Notes: a model not told the origin generated them from the sequence alone. A stretch of DNA of 64,000 nt from CAYNXB01 sp964401045 (GCA_964401045.1 CAYNXB010000002.1:17944-81943); one strand, 5' to 3'. Positions 44,528-54,562 are shown, numbered from the stretch's first letter. Numbers and translations: made by a program.

Positions 44528-45328
44528 ATGAAGAGCGCCTTCGTCCCGTCGATCGACTGCCACGCGCATATCTACACTCGCGAGATGCTTCTGGCGCCCG
44601 ATGCCTGGCACCGGCCTGAAGGCGAGGCCGGCCTCGCGCAGCTGTCGGAGCAACTCCAAGCGGCCGGCGTCGCGCGCTGCGTGCTGGCTGCAGCGAGCAT
44701 CTATGGTGACAACAACGACTACGCGCTGGCCGCATGCGCAGCCGACCAGCGGCTTCGCACGACGGTGATCGTGCGGCCCGGCACCGGCGTCGAAGCGCTT
44801 CGCGTCATGCGGGAAGCGGGGGCCGTCGGCATCCGCCTGCAGCTGCGCAACAAGCCGCTGCCCGACTTGCGAAGCACCGGATTTCGCGGCCTTCTGCGCG
44901 CTGCTGCCGATCTCGGTTGGCACGTCGAATTGCACGACGACCTGCATCGGCTGCCCCCGCTGATCCGCGAGTTGGAGTGCCAGGGCATGCCCGTGGTGGT
45001 CGATCATTTCGGTCGGCCCTCGACGATGGACGACCTCACCGGCGACGATTTCGGCGCCTTGCTGGCGGCGGTCGATCGCGGACGGTGCTGGATCAAGATA
45101 TCGGCGGGCTTCCGGCTCGCGTCCGCCGCGCTGGCACGGGCCGCCTCCGACCGGCTGCTGACGTCGTGTGGGACAGCGCGCCTGCTGTGGGGCAGCGACT
45201 GGCCTTTCGCGGCATTTGAAGGGCGCGTCGATTATTCCCAGGCCCTTGCCGACTTCGCCCAGCAAGTGCCCGTCGCGCTGCAACGCGCGGAGATGGACCG
45301 CACCGGAAACGCCTTCTACTTCAGCTGA
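44528..45328 (+). CDS. Amidohydrolase-2 family hydrolase
   Basis: This 266-residue protein has SIDCHAHIYT, GDNNDYAL, VVDHFGRP and LWGSDWPF, the family landmarks for metal binding and catalysis. The ATG at 44528 is used because the open frame further up lies antisense to the LigI-like gene. It is divergent from that gene, with operator site A between. It probably acts in the same pathway; the substrate is unknown. Confidence 0.8.
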   Translation: MKSAFVPSIDCHAHIYTREMLLAPDAWHRPEGEAGLAQLSEQLQAAGVARCVLAAASIYGDNNDYALAACAADQRLRTTVIVRPGTGVEALRVMREAGAVGIRLQLRNKPLPDLRSTGFRGLLRAAADLGWHVELHDDLHRLPPLIRELECQGMPVVVDHFGRPSTMDDLTGDDFGALLAAVDRGRCWIKISAGFRLASAALARAASDRLLTSCGTARLLWGSDWPFAAFEGRVDYSQALADFAQQVPVALQRAEMDRTGNAFYFS

Positions 45329-45337
45329 GGTCCGTGC

Positions 45338-45354
45338 GTTTCGGATGGCGAAAC
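45338..45354. promoter_or_regulatory. IclR-type operator, site B (GTTTCG-N5-CGAAAC)
   Basis: A perfect palindrome GTTTCG GATGG CGAAAC lies ten bases after the amidohydrolase stop and 103 bases before the flavin-reductase-like start, marking a separate promoter. Confidence 0.7.
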
Positions 45355-45457
45355 GCGACGAAATGCGGGCATCGCTTGCCGTCCGCTTAGGCAACATCCC
45401 CGTGGAACCGCGGGGCAAGGCTGAAACGCGGCACACAGCGTTGTGCGAGGGAGAGGA

Positions 45458-46114
45458 ATGGCGAAAGATGGGGCAAGCAGATTCATCGATCTGTCCGTTG
45501 ATTCCGATTTCAAGCGGGGCATCTTCAATGCGATCATAGCCCCCAGACCGATTGGCTGGATCAGTACCGTTGATCGCAAGGGGCGCGCCAATCTGGCACC
45601 CTATTCCTACTTCAATATCGTCTCCAGCTTTCCGCCGATCCTGGCGTTTTCGTGCAACACACCGGAAGACCGCGCGGAAAAGGATACGCTGACCAACGTG
45701 CGTGCGACGCGCGAGTTCGTCCACAACATGGCCAGCCTCGACCTGATCGAGGCGGTCAATGCGAGTTCCACGCCGCTGGAGTCCGGGGAGGACGAGTTCG
45801 CCTTTGCCGGGCTGCGCAAGGCGCCGAGCGTGCACGTCGCCCCTCCGAGGGTCGCCGATTCCCCGGCCAATCTCGAGTGTCGCGTGCTGCGTATCCTGCG
45901 CCTCGGCGGGGGCGAAGGGGAGATTCCAGCCCATGTCACCTTCGGGCAAGTCGTCGGCGTGCACCTGAAGGAGGAGTTCCTCGAGCCGAGCGGCTATTTC
46001 AAGACCGAACTGGCAAGGCCGGTCGCTCGGCTCGGCGGCATCAAATATGCGGTTTCGGACACGCCGTTCGAGCTGGAGCGGCGCTTCCGCCAGGCGCAGG
46101 AGAACACCTACTGA
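45458..46114 (+). CDS. Flavin-reductase-like domain protein
   Basis: This 218-residue protein has the flavin reductase fold with NAIIAPRPIGWISTVD, NLAPYSYFNIVSSFPPIL and TNVRATREFVHN, the longer subgroup often encoded with ring-cleavage genes. It may bind FMN and reduce a partner enzyme's flavin; no flavin monooxygenase lies nearby in this region. The ATG at 45458 follows GGGAGAGG. The downstream MFS gene starts 27 bases later, so the genes form one operon through the thiolase. Confidence 0.78.
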   Translation: MAKDGASRFIDLSVDSDFKRGIFNAIIAPRPIGWISTVDRKGRANLAPYSYFNIVSSFPPILAFSCNTPEDRAEKDTLTNVRATREFVHNMASLDLIEAVNASSTPLESGEDEFAFAGLRKAPSVHVAPPRVADSPANLECRVLRILRLGGGEGEIPAHVTFGQVVGVHLKEEFLEPSGYFKTELARPVARLGGIKYAVSDTPFELERRFRQAQENTY

Positions 46115-46140
46115 CCCTCCGGGGTCGTGGAGCGAGCGCA

Positions 46141-47442
46141 ATGGCCACCCAGCACACCTCAGCCGCAGACCGGGTACTGATGAGCCGGATCATCTGGCGC
46201 CTCCTCCCGCTGCTGGTCGCGTGCCTCGTCGTCCAGTCGATCGACAAGGGCAACATCGGTTTTGCGAAGCTGGGGATGCTCAGCGACCTTGGTTTCAGCG
46301 AAGCAGTGCTCGGGTTCGGCTCGTCGCTTTTCTACGTCGGCTACCTGCTATTCGAAGTTCCCAGCTCGATCGCGAATTACCACTATGGCGCGCGTCTGTG
46401 GTTCGCTCGCATCATGCTGACCTGGGCCATCACCACCTTGCTGCTCGCAGCGACGCAGTCCGCGGTGATGTTCTATATTCTGCGCTTCGCGCTCGGCGCC
46501 GCCGAAGCGGGGCTCTATCCCTCGCTGATCTTCTTCCTGACTTTGTGGTTTCCCGAAAGTGAGCGAGCCCGGGTTATGGGATACCTCACGCTGGGAAGCG
46601 CCCTCGGCAACGGGTTGAGCGCTATGATCTCGGGCAGCCTGCTGGATATCGACGGGGCGATGTCCCTCGCCGGCTGGCAATGGATATTCCTGGTCACCGG
46701 TATCCTGCCGCTGGTCACGATGGTGCTGGTGCTGCGCTATCTCCCAAGCCGGCCGGAAGAGGCGACCTTTCTAGCCCCCGACGAACGACGCCGCGTGGAC
46801 GAACTGGTCGCCGCCAGTGCGGGGCCGAGCCGCCATGGCGGAATGGGCACCCTGTTGGCCAACCCCCTAGTGATCGGCTTCGGGCTGATCTACGCGATAC
46901 TGCTCGGCTCGCTGTACGGCATCAACTACTGGATGCCGACCGTGCTGCACGAATTCGACGTGAGCGGCCGGCTCAACGGCGTCATCATCGCGATCCCTTG
47001 GGTCCTGGACGTGCTACTCCTGGTCACGGTGATGCCACGCCTGCGCAGCGCGCGTTCGGTGATCGGCGGGCTATTCGTTCTCTCGCTCATTGCGATCCTC
47101 AGCTTTGCCGCTGCAGCTTCTGGAGGCGGCCTCGCCTTCAAGGGCGTTGCGATCATGCTGGGCATCCCCGCGATCTCGCTGTGCATCGCCTGCTTCTGGA
47201 CCATCCCGGTCAGGTACTTCACCGGCGCCCAGGCGGCGGTGGCGATCGGCATGGTCAGCATGATCGGAAACATCGGCGGGGTGGCGACGCTCAACCTGAT
47301 GCCGGCGATCGCCGGCCATTTCGGCGCCCCGGAAGACGCGCTTTGGGTGCCGAGCCTGGGTATGTGCATCGTCACCGCCTGGTCGCTGGTCCTGATACTC
47401 CGTCGTCGGGTCGCCTCGACATCGAGCGCCGGCAAGGTCTAG
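46141..47442 (+). CDS. MFS transporter, anion:cation symporter (phthalate permease-like)
   Basis: This 433-residue, 12-helix protein has DKGNIGFAKLGM in the first loop, GAAEAGLYPSLIFFLTLWFP in the middle, and SLYGINYWMPTVL after the central loop. These are signatures of the ACS family, which imports organic anions such as phthalate, tartrate and glucarate. It is third in the operator-B unit and should import the acid degraded here. Confidence 0.87.
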   Translation: MATQHTSAADRVLMSRIIWRLLPLLVACLVVQSIDKGNIGFAKLGMLSDLGFSEAVLGFGSSLFYVGYLLFEVPSSIANYHYGARLWFARIMLTWAITTLLLAATQSAVMFYILRFALGAAEAGLYPSLIFFLTLWFPESERARVMGYLTLGSALGNGLSAMISGSLLDIDGAMSLAGWQWIFLVTGILPLVTMVLVLRYLPSRPEEATFLAPDERRRVDELVAASAGPSRHGGMGTLLANPLVIGFGLIYAILLGSLYGINYWMPTVLHEFDVSGRLNGVIIAIPWVLDVLLLVTVMPRLRSARSVIGGLFVLSLIAILSFAAAASGGGLAFKGVAIMLGIPAISLCIACFWTIPVRYFTGAQAAVAIGMVSMIGNIGGVATLNLMPAIAGHFGAPEDALWVPSLGMCIVTAWSLVLILRRRVASTSSAGKV

Positions 47443-47445
47443 ACT

Positions 47446-48156
47446 GTGGCGCAAAAAGTGTTCGACGATCCGGCGCAGGCGCTCTCCGGTCTGCTGTTCG
47501 ACGGAATGACGGTAATGTCGGGCGGCTTCGGGCTGGTTGGCAATCCCGAGAGCCTGATCCCGGCCATCCGCGACGCGGGTGTGCGCAACCTCACCGTTAT
47601 CTCCAACAACTGCGGCGCGACCGGTTTCGGTCTCTACCTGCTGCTCGAGGCGGGGCAGATCAGGAAGATGATTTCCTCCTACGTCGGTGACAACAAGCTG
47701 TTCGCCGAACTCTATATGTCGGGAGAACTCGAACTCGAGCTCAATCCGCAAGGCACCCTCGCCGAACGGATCCGGGCGGGCGGGGCGGGCATACCCGCAT
47801 TCTACACCCGGACGGGGGTCGGCACGCTCGTGGCCAAGGGGAAGCCGATCGAGATTTTCGAAGGCGTTGAATACCTTCGCGAAACCTGGCTGCGCGCCGA
47901 CCTCGCAATCGTTAAGGCCTGGCGTGCCGATCGCGCGGGCAACCTAGTGTTCCGCAAGACCGCGCGCAATTTCAACCCGATCATGGCCACCGCCGCGAAG
48001 ACGACGGTAGTGGAAGTCGAAGAGATCGTGTCGGAAGGTGCGCTCGACCCCGACGGCATTCACACGCCGGGAATCTTCGTGGACCGCATCGTGCGCTGCA
48101 CAATCAACGAAAAGCGGATCGAGCAGCGCACGGTTCGGGAGCGTTCGGCCGCCTGA
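47446..48156 (+). CDS. 3-oxoacid CoA-transferase subunit A
   Basis: This 236-residue protein has SGGFGLVGNPESLI, SNNCGATG, and NPQGTLAERIRAGGAGIPAFYTRTGVGT, the typical alpha-subunit pattern of ScoA/PcaI. The subunit carries the CoA-binding part; the catalytic Glu is in subunit B, which is not encoded next to it or elsewhere in this window. The thiolase follows directly. It starts with GTG four bases after the MFS stop. With a remote B subunit it would activate 3-oxoadipate or a similar acid. Confidence 0.85.
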   Translation: MAQKVFDDPAQALSGLLFDGMTVMSGGFGLVGNPESLIPAIRDAGVRNLTVISNNCGATGFGLYLLLEAGQIRKMISSYVGDNKLFAELYMSGELELELNPQGTLAERIRAGGAGIPAFYTRTGVGTLVAKGKPIEIFEGVEYLRETWLRADLAIVKAWRADRAGNLVFRKTARNFNPIMATAAKTTVVEVEEIVSEGALDPDGIHTPGIFVDRIVRCTINEKRIEQRTVRERSAA

Positions 48157-48184
48157 GCGCGGCGACCGGAACGAGGGAACCTGC

Positions 48185-49387
48185 TTGGCCGAAGCCTTTA
48201 TCTGCGATGCCGTCCGCACTCCCATCGGCAGGTTCGGCGGCGGGCTGGCCTCGGTCCGCGCCGACGACCTCGCGGCGGTTCCCCTGAAGGCGCTGGTCGC
48301 CCGCAACCCCTCGATGGACTGGCAACACGTCGACGACGTCGTTCTAGGCTGCGCCAACCAGGCGGGCGAGGATAACAGGAACGTCGCCCGCATGGCTCTG
48401 CTGCTCGCGGACCTTCCTCCTGACGTCGCTGGGGTGACGGTCAACCGCCTGTGCGGCTCCGGGATGGAAGCCGTGGGCGGCGCGGCGCGCGCGATCCGGG
48501 CCGGCGAGGCCGAGATGATGGTGGCCGGCGGCGTCGAGAGCATGACCCGCGCGCCCTATGTCATGGGCAAGGCCGACGCCGCATTCGCGCGCGGCCAGGC
48601 CATTGAAGACACCACCATGGGATGGCGTTTCGTCAATCAGACGCTGGCCGCGCATCACGGTGTTGAGACGATGCCCCAGACCGCGGAAAACGTTGCCGCG
48701 ATGTTGAACATCGACCGCCAGTCGCAGGACCGCTTCGCCCTGGTCAGCCAGCAACGGGCGGCCGAAGCGCAGCGCAACGGGCGCCTGGCGCGCGAGATCG
48801 TTTCGGTCGTGATTCCGCAACGCAAGGGGCTCGCGCGGGTGGTCGACCGTGACGAGCACCCGCGCGAAACCTCGTTCGACGCGCTCGCGACGCTGCGTCC
48901 GATTGTCAGTCCGGTCGGAACCGTCACCCCGGGCAATGCCTCGGGCATAAACGATGGCGCGGCCGCGTTGCTGGTGGCGTCCGAGGCCGCCGCGTGGCGC
49001 AATGGCCTGATCCCCCGCGCGCGCATCGCCGGGATGGCCGTCAGTGGCCTGGCGCCGCGGATTATGGGGCTGGGGCCGGTAGGTGCCGTGCGCAAACTGC
49101 TCGCGCGTACCGGGATATCGCTCGCTGCCATCGACGTGATCGAGATCAACGAAGCATTCGCTGCTCAGGCGCTCGGCGTCCTGGCCGAACTAGAACTCCA
49201 GCCCGACGATCCCAGGATCAATCCCAACGGAGGCGCGATCGCGTTGGGCCACCCGCTGGGAATGTCGGGCGCGCGGTTGGCGATGACCGCCACCGAGGAA
49301 CTCAGGTGCACGGGTGGCCGATGGGCGCTGGCGACGATGTGCATCGGCGTCGGCCAAGGCATCGCGCTGCTTCTTGAAAGGGTATGA
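48185..49387 (+). CDS. Thiolase (acetyl-CoA acyltransferase, 3-oxoadipyl-CoA thiolase-like)
   Basis: This 400-residue protein has NRLCGSGMEA with the nucleophilic Cys, INEAFAAQ, GHPLGMSGAR and CIGVGQG, so all catalytic residues are present. It would cleave a 3-oxoacyl-CoA to acetyl-CoA and a shorter acyl-CoA, the last step of a 3-oxoadipate-type route. The start is TTG at 48185 after GAGGG; the frame further upstream overlaps the CoA-transferase gene. It ends the operator-B operon. Confidence 0.87.
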   Translation: MAEAFICDAVRTPIGRFGGGLASVRADDLAAVPLKALVARNPSMDWQHVDDVVLGCANQAGEDNRNVARMALLLADLPPDVAGVTVNRLCGSGMEAVGGAARAIRAGEAEMMVAGGVESMTRAPYVMGKADAAFARGQAIEDTTMGWRFVNQTLAAHHGVETMPQTAENVAAMLNIDRQSQDRFALVSQQRAAEAQRNGRLAREIVSVVIPQRKGLARVVDRDEHPRETSFDALATLRPIVSPVGTVTPGNASGINDGAAALLVASEAAAWRNGLIPRARIAGMAVSGLAPRIMGLGPVGAVRKLLARTGISLAAIDVIEINEAFAAQALGVLAELELQPDDPRINPNGGAIALGHPLGMSGARLAMTATEELRCTGGRWALATMCIGVGQGIALLLERV

Positions 49388-49409
49388 GACGCGGCCGTCG
49401 GATGCCGCC

Positions 49410-49426
49410 GTTCCGCATCACGGAAC
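49410..49426. promoter_or_regulatory. IclR-type operator, site C (GTTCCG-N5-CGGAAC)
   Basis: A perfect palindrome GTTCCG CATCA CGGAAC lies just after the thiolase and 159 bases before the start of TonB receptor 2. Confidence 0.7.
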
Positions 49427-49585
49427 ACTGCGGAGTAGATGGTGAAGCGCGGTTATCCCGCCTTTAGTCCAGCATCGTCAGCCAACTAGCGCACGGGCGT
49501 CGCAGTCCACGAAACCGCCATGCGCCTACGTCGCGCTGTGGAAAAGAACGGATTGTTTTTGCAATCGATTACAATGGAGGGGGCC

Positions 49586-52411
49586 ATGAGAGCCACGACC
49601 GCGTTGCTTCTTTGCACGTCACTCACGCTGGCGGGAGGGCTGGCTCAGCCGGCTCTTGCGCAAGACGCCGCAGCCGCGGGCATCCTGCCCGACGACGCAA
49701 GTGGCGACACGGAGGCCGCCCAGCCCGAAGGTGACATCGTCGTTACCGGAAGCCGCTTGGCGGTGACCGGCTACACCGCAGCGAGCCCGACTACGGTCCT
49801 GGACGCGAAGACGATCGAACAGCGCGCGCCGGCGCAGGTCTCGGACATTATCGACCGGTTGCCTTCGGTTCGCCTGAGCGCGGGGCCGCAGCAGCAGCAG
49901 CGCTTCTTCAACAGTGGCGCCACGCCGATCGATCTTCGCGGCTTTGGCGCGGGTCGCACGCTGACGCTGGTAGACGGCAATCGCTTTGGCAGCGGAACGA
50001 TCGATAGCGCGCTGATCCCGGTAAACCTGATCGATCGCATCGACGTGGTGACGGGTGGCGCGTCGGCCGCCTATGGTTCCGACGCGGTCGCCGGCGTCGT
50101 GAACTTCGTCCTTCGCAAGCGGATGGAGGGTATTAGCGCCACCGCCCAATTCGGTATCAGCGAGCATGGTGACGACATTGAGCGCGTGTTCAACCTTGCG
50201 TTCGGAACCAGCTTCCTGGGTGGGCGTGGGCATGTAATCGTCGGCGTCGATTATTCGAAGAACGACGGTGTGGGACCGATCCGCAATCGCGACTGGGGCC
50301 GTCGTCAATCCTATCTCGTATCGAACGGCCTGGATCGCCCGGCGGGGGTCCCGGCCCAGTCCTTCTATGACGACGTCACCTATTCGCGACAGACGAATGG
50401 CGGCATCATCTTCTCCGGGCCGCTCGCGGGCACGGCGTTCGGGCCGGGCGGCACGCCCTACGCTTTCGATTACGGCACCGTCTACACGAGTCTGATGGTC
50501 GGCGGCGAAAACCCCAATGGCCATCCGAACACCAACGCTCCGCTGCTCACGCCAACCGGTCGGCGCGCCGGGTTGATACGCGCGGAACTGGAGCTCACGC
50601 CCGCGATCACCGTCTTCGCGGAAGGCAATTACGGCTATGTCACCACCGACGGCAATTCGAACTACTATCAGGCAGCGCCCATCATCAGCATCGATAATGC
50701 CTACCTGCCTGAGCAGACCCGGGAGGCGATGCAGGCCGCAGGCGTGACGACCATCACTGTCGGCAAGTATTTCGCCGATCCGGGCGGATTCGCCAGCCAT
50801 TCGGAGCATGAGACGCTGCGCGGTATCGGCGGCTTCGAAGGACGGCTGTTCGGCGATTTCAACTGGGACGCAAGCTTCCAGTATAGCCAGACCGACAACA
50901 CCGCCAACGTCACCGACGTGGTGATCGCCAATTTCCTCTCGGCCGTGAACGCGGTCAAGGACAGCAGTGGCAATATCGTCTGCGGCTCGACGCTCACCAA
51001 TCCAAACCTCACCGATCCCGTGCGCCGCTCCCAGGTCCAGCCGGGCTGCGTGCCGCTCAACATATTCGGCTATGGCTCGGCTTCGCAGGCATCGCTCGAT
51101 TATGTCGGTGGCCATGGCGGCGCGACGACGGGTTCGCTCAACCAGTTGTGGGGGGCTGCGGGTAATCTGCGCGGGTCGCCGTTCGCGACCTGGGCGGGCG
51201 ACGTTCAGCTCGCGCTGGGAGCTGAGTGGCGCAAGGAGGCGATCGCGACCTTCTCGAACCCGCTGTCGCTGGCGAATGCGTGGAACGCGACTAACGTCGG
51301 CGAATATTCGGGATCGCTGACCGTCAAGGAAGCCTATGGCGAAATCGGCGTGCCGCTGGCCACCGACGCGCCCTTTGCTCGCACGCTCAGTTTCAATGGC
51401 GCCTTCCGCATAACCGATTACAGCACCAGCGGCGTTGTCCACACCTGGAAGCTGGGCGGCGTGTGGGAGCCGGTGGACGGGCTGCGGCTGCGCGGCACGC
51501 GCTCGCGCGACATCCGGGCGCCCGCGCTGGGCAATCTGTTCGCGAACAGCGGCGCCAATGGCTGCTGCAACATCACCAACCCGTTCAATGGCGAAAGCGG
51601 GCGGCTTGCCGCCGCCTTTACCGGCAATCCCAATCTTGGGCCGGAAATTGCCGACACCGTCACCGCCGGCGTCGTCCTCGCGCCGCAGTGGGAATGGGCG
51701 CGCTGGTTCCGCGCATCGGTCGACTATTACGACATCAAGCTGAAGGATGCGATCACGTCGGTCGCCGCGACCGAGATCATCAGCCGCTGCTATCAGGGAC
51801 AGCAGGAATATTGCGCTGCGATCGTGTTCGACGATTCGACCTTCGGCATCTCCTATGTGAAGTCGCAGCCATTCAACCTCAACCAGCTCCGTCGCCGGGG
51901 GCTCGACATGTCGGTCGACATGAATTTCGCACTGGCGTCGGACACGAAGCTGGGGGTCGGCGTCCGCGCGTCCAAGGTGATCTCGATCCAGACCAACGAC
52001 CGCGGCAGGATCATCGAACGCGCCGGTTCGATCCAGGGAGACGGCGTACCCACCTGGAATGGCACGATCGACGTTTCATTGACCAAGAACGCGTTTAAGG
52101 GCACCCTCAGTGGGCGCTATTTCTCCGAGGCGAAATACGACGCGACTCTGGTTGGGCCGGAGGATGACGCTTACGATCCCAAGCTCTCGACGTCGCTCAG
52201 CACTAATCGCGTTCCCGCGCGCGCCTATTTCGATCTGTATTCGGAATATACGTTCAAGTCGGGCGGCACGGCCTTCACCGTGTTCGGCATGGTGCAGAAC
52301 CTGCTCGACAAGGACCCGTGGGCTCCGGCCTCCGCCAGCATCATTTCCGGTGGTGATCCCTATGACCTGATCGGCCGCCGGTTCCGGATCGGCCTGCGGG
52401 TGGTGCGTTGA
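49586..52411 (+). CDS. TonB-dependent outer-membrane receptor 2
   Basis: This 941-residue receptor has a signal peptide (to about residue 26, ALAQ), the plug start DIVVTGSRLAVTG, DLRGFGAGRTLTLVDGNR in the plug, and a barrel ending RFRIGLRVVR. The ATG at 49586 follows GGAGGGGG and is preferred over the ATG at 49520. A final aromatic residue is replaced by Arg, slightly unusual for outer-membrane insertion. It should import the substrate of region 3 and has its own IclR-type operator. The serine hydrolase follows 24 bases later. Confidence 0.88.
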   Translation: MRATTALLLCTSLTLAGGLAQPALAQDAAAAGILPDDASGDTEAAQPEGDIVVTGSRLAVTGYTAASPTTVLDAKTIEQRAPAQVSDIIDRLPSVRLSAGPQQQQRFFNSGATPIDLRGFGAGRTLTLVDGNRFGSGTIDSALIPVNLIDRIDVVTGGASAAYGSDAVAGVVNFVLRKRMEGISATAQFGISEHGDDIERVFNLAFGTSFLGGRGHVIVGVDYSKNDGVGPIRNRDWGRRQSYLVSNGLDRPAGVPAQSFYDDVTYSRQTNGGIIFSGPLAGTAFGPGGTPYAFDYGTVYTSLMVGGENPNGHPNTNAPLLTPTGRRAGLIRAELELTPAITVFAEGNYGYVTTDGNSNYYQAAPIISIDNAYLPEQTREAMQAAGVTTITVGKYFADPGGFASHSEHETLRGIGGFEGRLFGDFNWDASFQYSQTDNTANVTDVVIANFLSAVNAVKDSSGNIVCGSTLTNPNLTDPVRRSQVQPGCVPLNIFGYGSASQASLDYVGGHGGATTGSLNQLWGAAGNLRGSPFATWAGDVQLALGAEWRKEAIATFSNPLSLANAWNATNVGEYSGSLTVKEAYGEIGVPLATDAPFARTLSFNGAFRITDYSTSGVVHTWKLGGVWEPVDGLRLRGTRSRDIRAPALGNLFANSGANGCCNITNPFNGESGRLAAAFTGNPNLGPEIADTVTAGVVLAPQWEWARWFRASVDYYDIKLKDAITSVAATEIISRCYQGQQEYCAAIVFDDSTFGISYVKSQPFNLNQLRRRGLDMSVDMNFALASDTKLGVGVRASKVISIQTNDRGRIIERAGSIQGDGVPTWNGTIDVSLTKNAFKGTLSGRYFSEAKYDATLVGPEDDAYDPKLSTSLSTNRVPARAYFDLYSEYTFKSGGTAFTVFGMVQNLLDKDPWAPASASIISGGDPYDLIGRRFRIGLRVVR

Positions 52412-52435
52412 ACTGGCTGGTGCGGGAGAAATTCG

Positions 52436-53686
52436 ATGAAGCAAGCAATCGCGCGCGTTGCACTGGGCACCGCGCTGACCTTCCTCCCCGCCGGCGGAGC
52501 GGCGTTGGCGCAGGAGAGCGTTGCGCCGGCGTTTGATCCGGCGGCACGGACGGGCCGCGAGTCCGCGGCGATCTACCAGCTGCGGCGCAAGATGCTCGAT
52601 CCCGATTTCATGGCGCTGACCTTTCACACCATGGACCAGATTTACCAGACGCAGACCGTGGCGGCGCCGGCGCGGCCTGCACCCCTGGCGAGGGCCGACC
52701 GCCCGCTCGACTTCACGTATCGGTTCGAAGGGAAGGATCTGCCCGCCGAGGCGGTCCTGGAAGACACCTACACGAACGCGCTGCTGATCATGAAGCACGG
52801 CAAGATCGTCTACGAGCGCTACCGAAACTTCACCGACGATCGCACCCGCTTCACCTCGATGTCGATGGCGAAATCGATAACCTCGATCCTCGCTGGCCTC
52901 GCTGCCGACCAGGGGGCCATCAAGTCTCTCGAGGACCCGGTCACCGATTACATTCCCGAGCTCAAGGGCAGCGCATACGATGGCGTGACCGTGCTCGACG
53001 TTCTCGACATGAAGACCGGTGTCGATCGCAACGACGGGGACCAACTCAAGCCGGGCACGGTGGAGGCTGCTCGGCGTGAGGAAATGCTGATCCGCAACGC
53101 CCGACCGATGGTGGACGAGGCGGCGATGGTCGGTCGCAAGACGAAGCCGGGCGCCACCTTCGACTATTCAACGCTCAACGCCACAGTGCTCGGCTGGATC
53201 GTCGAACGCGCAACTGGCGTGCCGCTCACTGAGTTCACGAGCCGCTGGCTGTGGCGGCCGCTGGGCGCCGAGACCCCCGCGTACTGGATGACTGACGGGC
53301 CCGACGACAAGGGGCGGCCGATGACTGGCCTGGGCTTCAACGCCACCCTGCGTGACTATGGCCGGGTCGGACAAATGATGCTCGACATGGGCCGTTTCAA
53401 CGGACGCCAGATCCTGTCGGAAGACTGGGTTCGCAAATCGACCCGCGGACCCCATCCGGCGATCTCTGACAAGTTCCCGCGCGGGTACCAGTTCATGTGG
53501 TGGACCGTGCCGGACGAGCAGGCGTTCATGGCCGATGGATTGGGTGGTCAAGCGATCTTCGTGGATCCGGCAACCGACACCGTGATCGTCAAGCTCAGCT
53601 ACGTTCCAAGTACGCCCGAAGCCCGCAAGGCCGGCGGCGAGGCGATGGCCTTCATGCAGGCCGCTTCTGCCTGGAAGGGCCGGTAA
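52436..53686 (+). CDS. Exported serine hydrolase, beta-lactamase/6-aminohexanoate-dimer-hydrolase family
   Basis: This 416-residue protein has a signal peptide (to about 26, ALAQ), SMAKS (about 143, SxxK nucleophile and base), DYSTLN (YxN-type element) and a late WWTVP segment. The class C-like fold covers esterases and amide hydrolases. It is the intact paralogue of the pseudogene at 40715. It shares an operon with TonB receptor 2 and probably hydrolyses the imported substrate in the periplasm. Confidence 0.85.
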   Translation: MKQAIARVALGTALTFLPAGGAALAQESVAPAFDPAARTGRESAAIYQLRRKMLDPDFMALTFHTMDQIYQTQTVAAPARPAPLARADRPLDFTYRFEGKDLPAEAVLEDTYTNALLIMKHGKIVYERYRNFTDDRTRFTSMSMAKSITSILAGLAADQGAIKSLEDPVTDYIPELKGSAYDGVTVLDVLDMKTGVDRNDGDQLKPGTVEAARREEMLIRNARPMVDEAAMVGRKTKPGATFDYSTLNATVLGWIVERATGVPLTEFTSRWLWRPLGAETPAYWMTDGPDDKGRPMTGLGFNATLRDYGRVGQMMLDMGRFNGRQILSEDWVRKSTRGPHPAISDKFPRGYQFMWWTVPDEQAFMADGLGGQAIFVDPATDTVIVKLSYVPSTPEARKAGGEAMAFMQAASAWKGR

Positions 53687-53727
53687 CAGGCGACGCGGCG
53701 GGAATCCCGGACGGGACCTATCACGCT

Positions 53728-54494
53728 TCAGCGGAATGGTGCGAAAGTGTCTACGGCGCGGCGGAGCCAGTCGCGCACGGTCGCCAGGTCCGAACTCCAG
53801 GTGATGTAGCGCACTCCCTGTTCGAGCAGCGCGGCGACTTCCTCAGCGCAGCCCGCCGCCGCACCGGCGTGCTTGCCGCCTCGGACGATGTAGGCGATAG
53901 CCCGCGTACCGCCTCGCGCACCAGCGGGGGGCGAGTTCGCCGGGGACGCCCAGCGACTGGCTGAGGTAGCCGGCACCCACGAACAGCACGTCGAGTGACA
54001 ACATTTCGCACAGGACGCCGATCTCGTTCAGAATCTCGCGGTTCTCGATGTGCGCCACGAACAGAGTGCGATTGGCCATCGCCAGGTATTCGTTCAGCGG
54101 CATGGCACTGTAGCGCGCCGAACGGTTGATCCGGGCGAGGCCGCGTTCGCCTTCTGGATGGTGCCGGGCATGGCGCACCCCCTGTCGGACCTGCGCCGCG
54201 TCATGCAGCGAGGGGACCGGCACCCCCAGAGGCGCCCGCATCGAGCGCGTGGAGTATCCCGGTTTCCGAGGCATCGGCGACGCGCACCACCGAACCGATC
54301 CCGACGAGCTCGCCCGCGCGCGCGAGGTTCTCGATCTCCGCGTGGGTGAAGCAGCCGTGCTCGGCATCGAGGATCGCGAAATCGAACCCGGCTATGCCGA
54401 GCAGTTCCACGATCGCCGGGGCTTTGAGCTTGACGAAGGTGCCGAACACCGGCTCACCGCGCGCGAGCTTCGCGCCTATCCGCAGATCGGCCAC
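53728..54494 (-). pseudogene. HpcH/HpaI-family aldolase, frameshifted
   Basis: The N-terminal part (RIGAKLARGEPVFGTFVK, FDFAILDAEHGCFTHAEI) is in one frame, VPSLHDAAQVRQGV through FVAHIENREILN and FVGAGYLSQSLG in a second, PPLVREAVRG back in the first, and GVRYITWSSDLATVRDW in a third. At least three frame changes are therefore needed. The family splits 4-hydroxy-2-oxo acids. Decay or sequencing error are both possible; metal ligand Glu and the FDFAILDAEH block are visible. Confidence 0.7.
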
Positions 54495-54562
54495 GGTTTA
54501 TTCGCTCGCCTCGGTGGCACCCCTGCCCGGCGCTCGCGCCAATCGCAGCGGAACAGTCCTTC

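Noticed and set aside
49619..51442. 607-codon antisense frame in TonB receptor 2
   Set aside because: Composition of a shadow frame; the opposite frame is a complete receptor.
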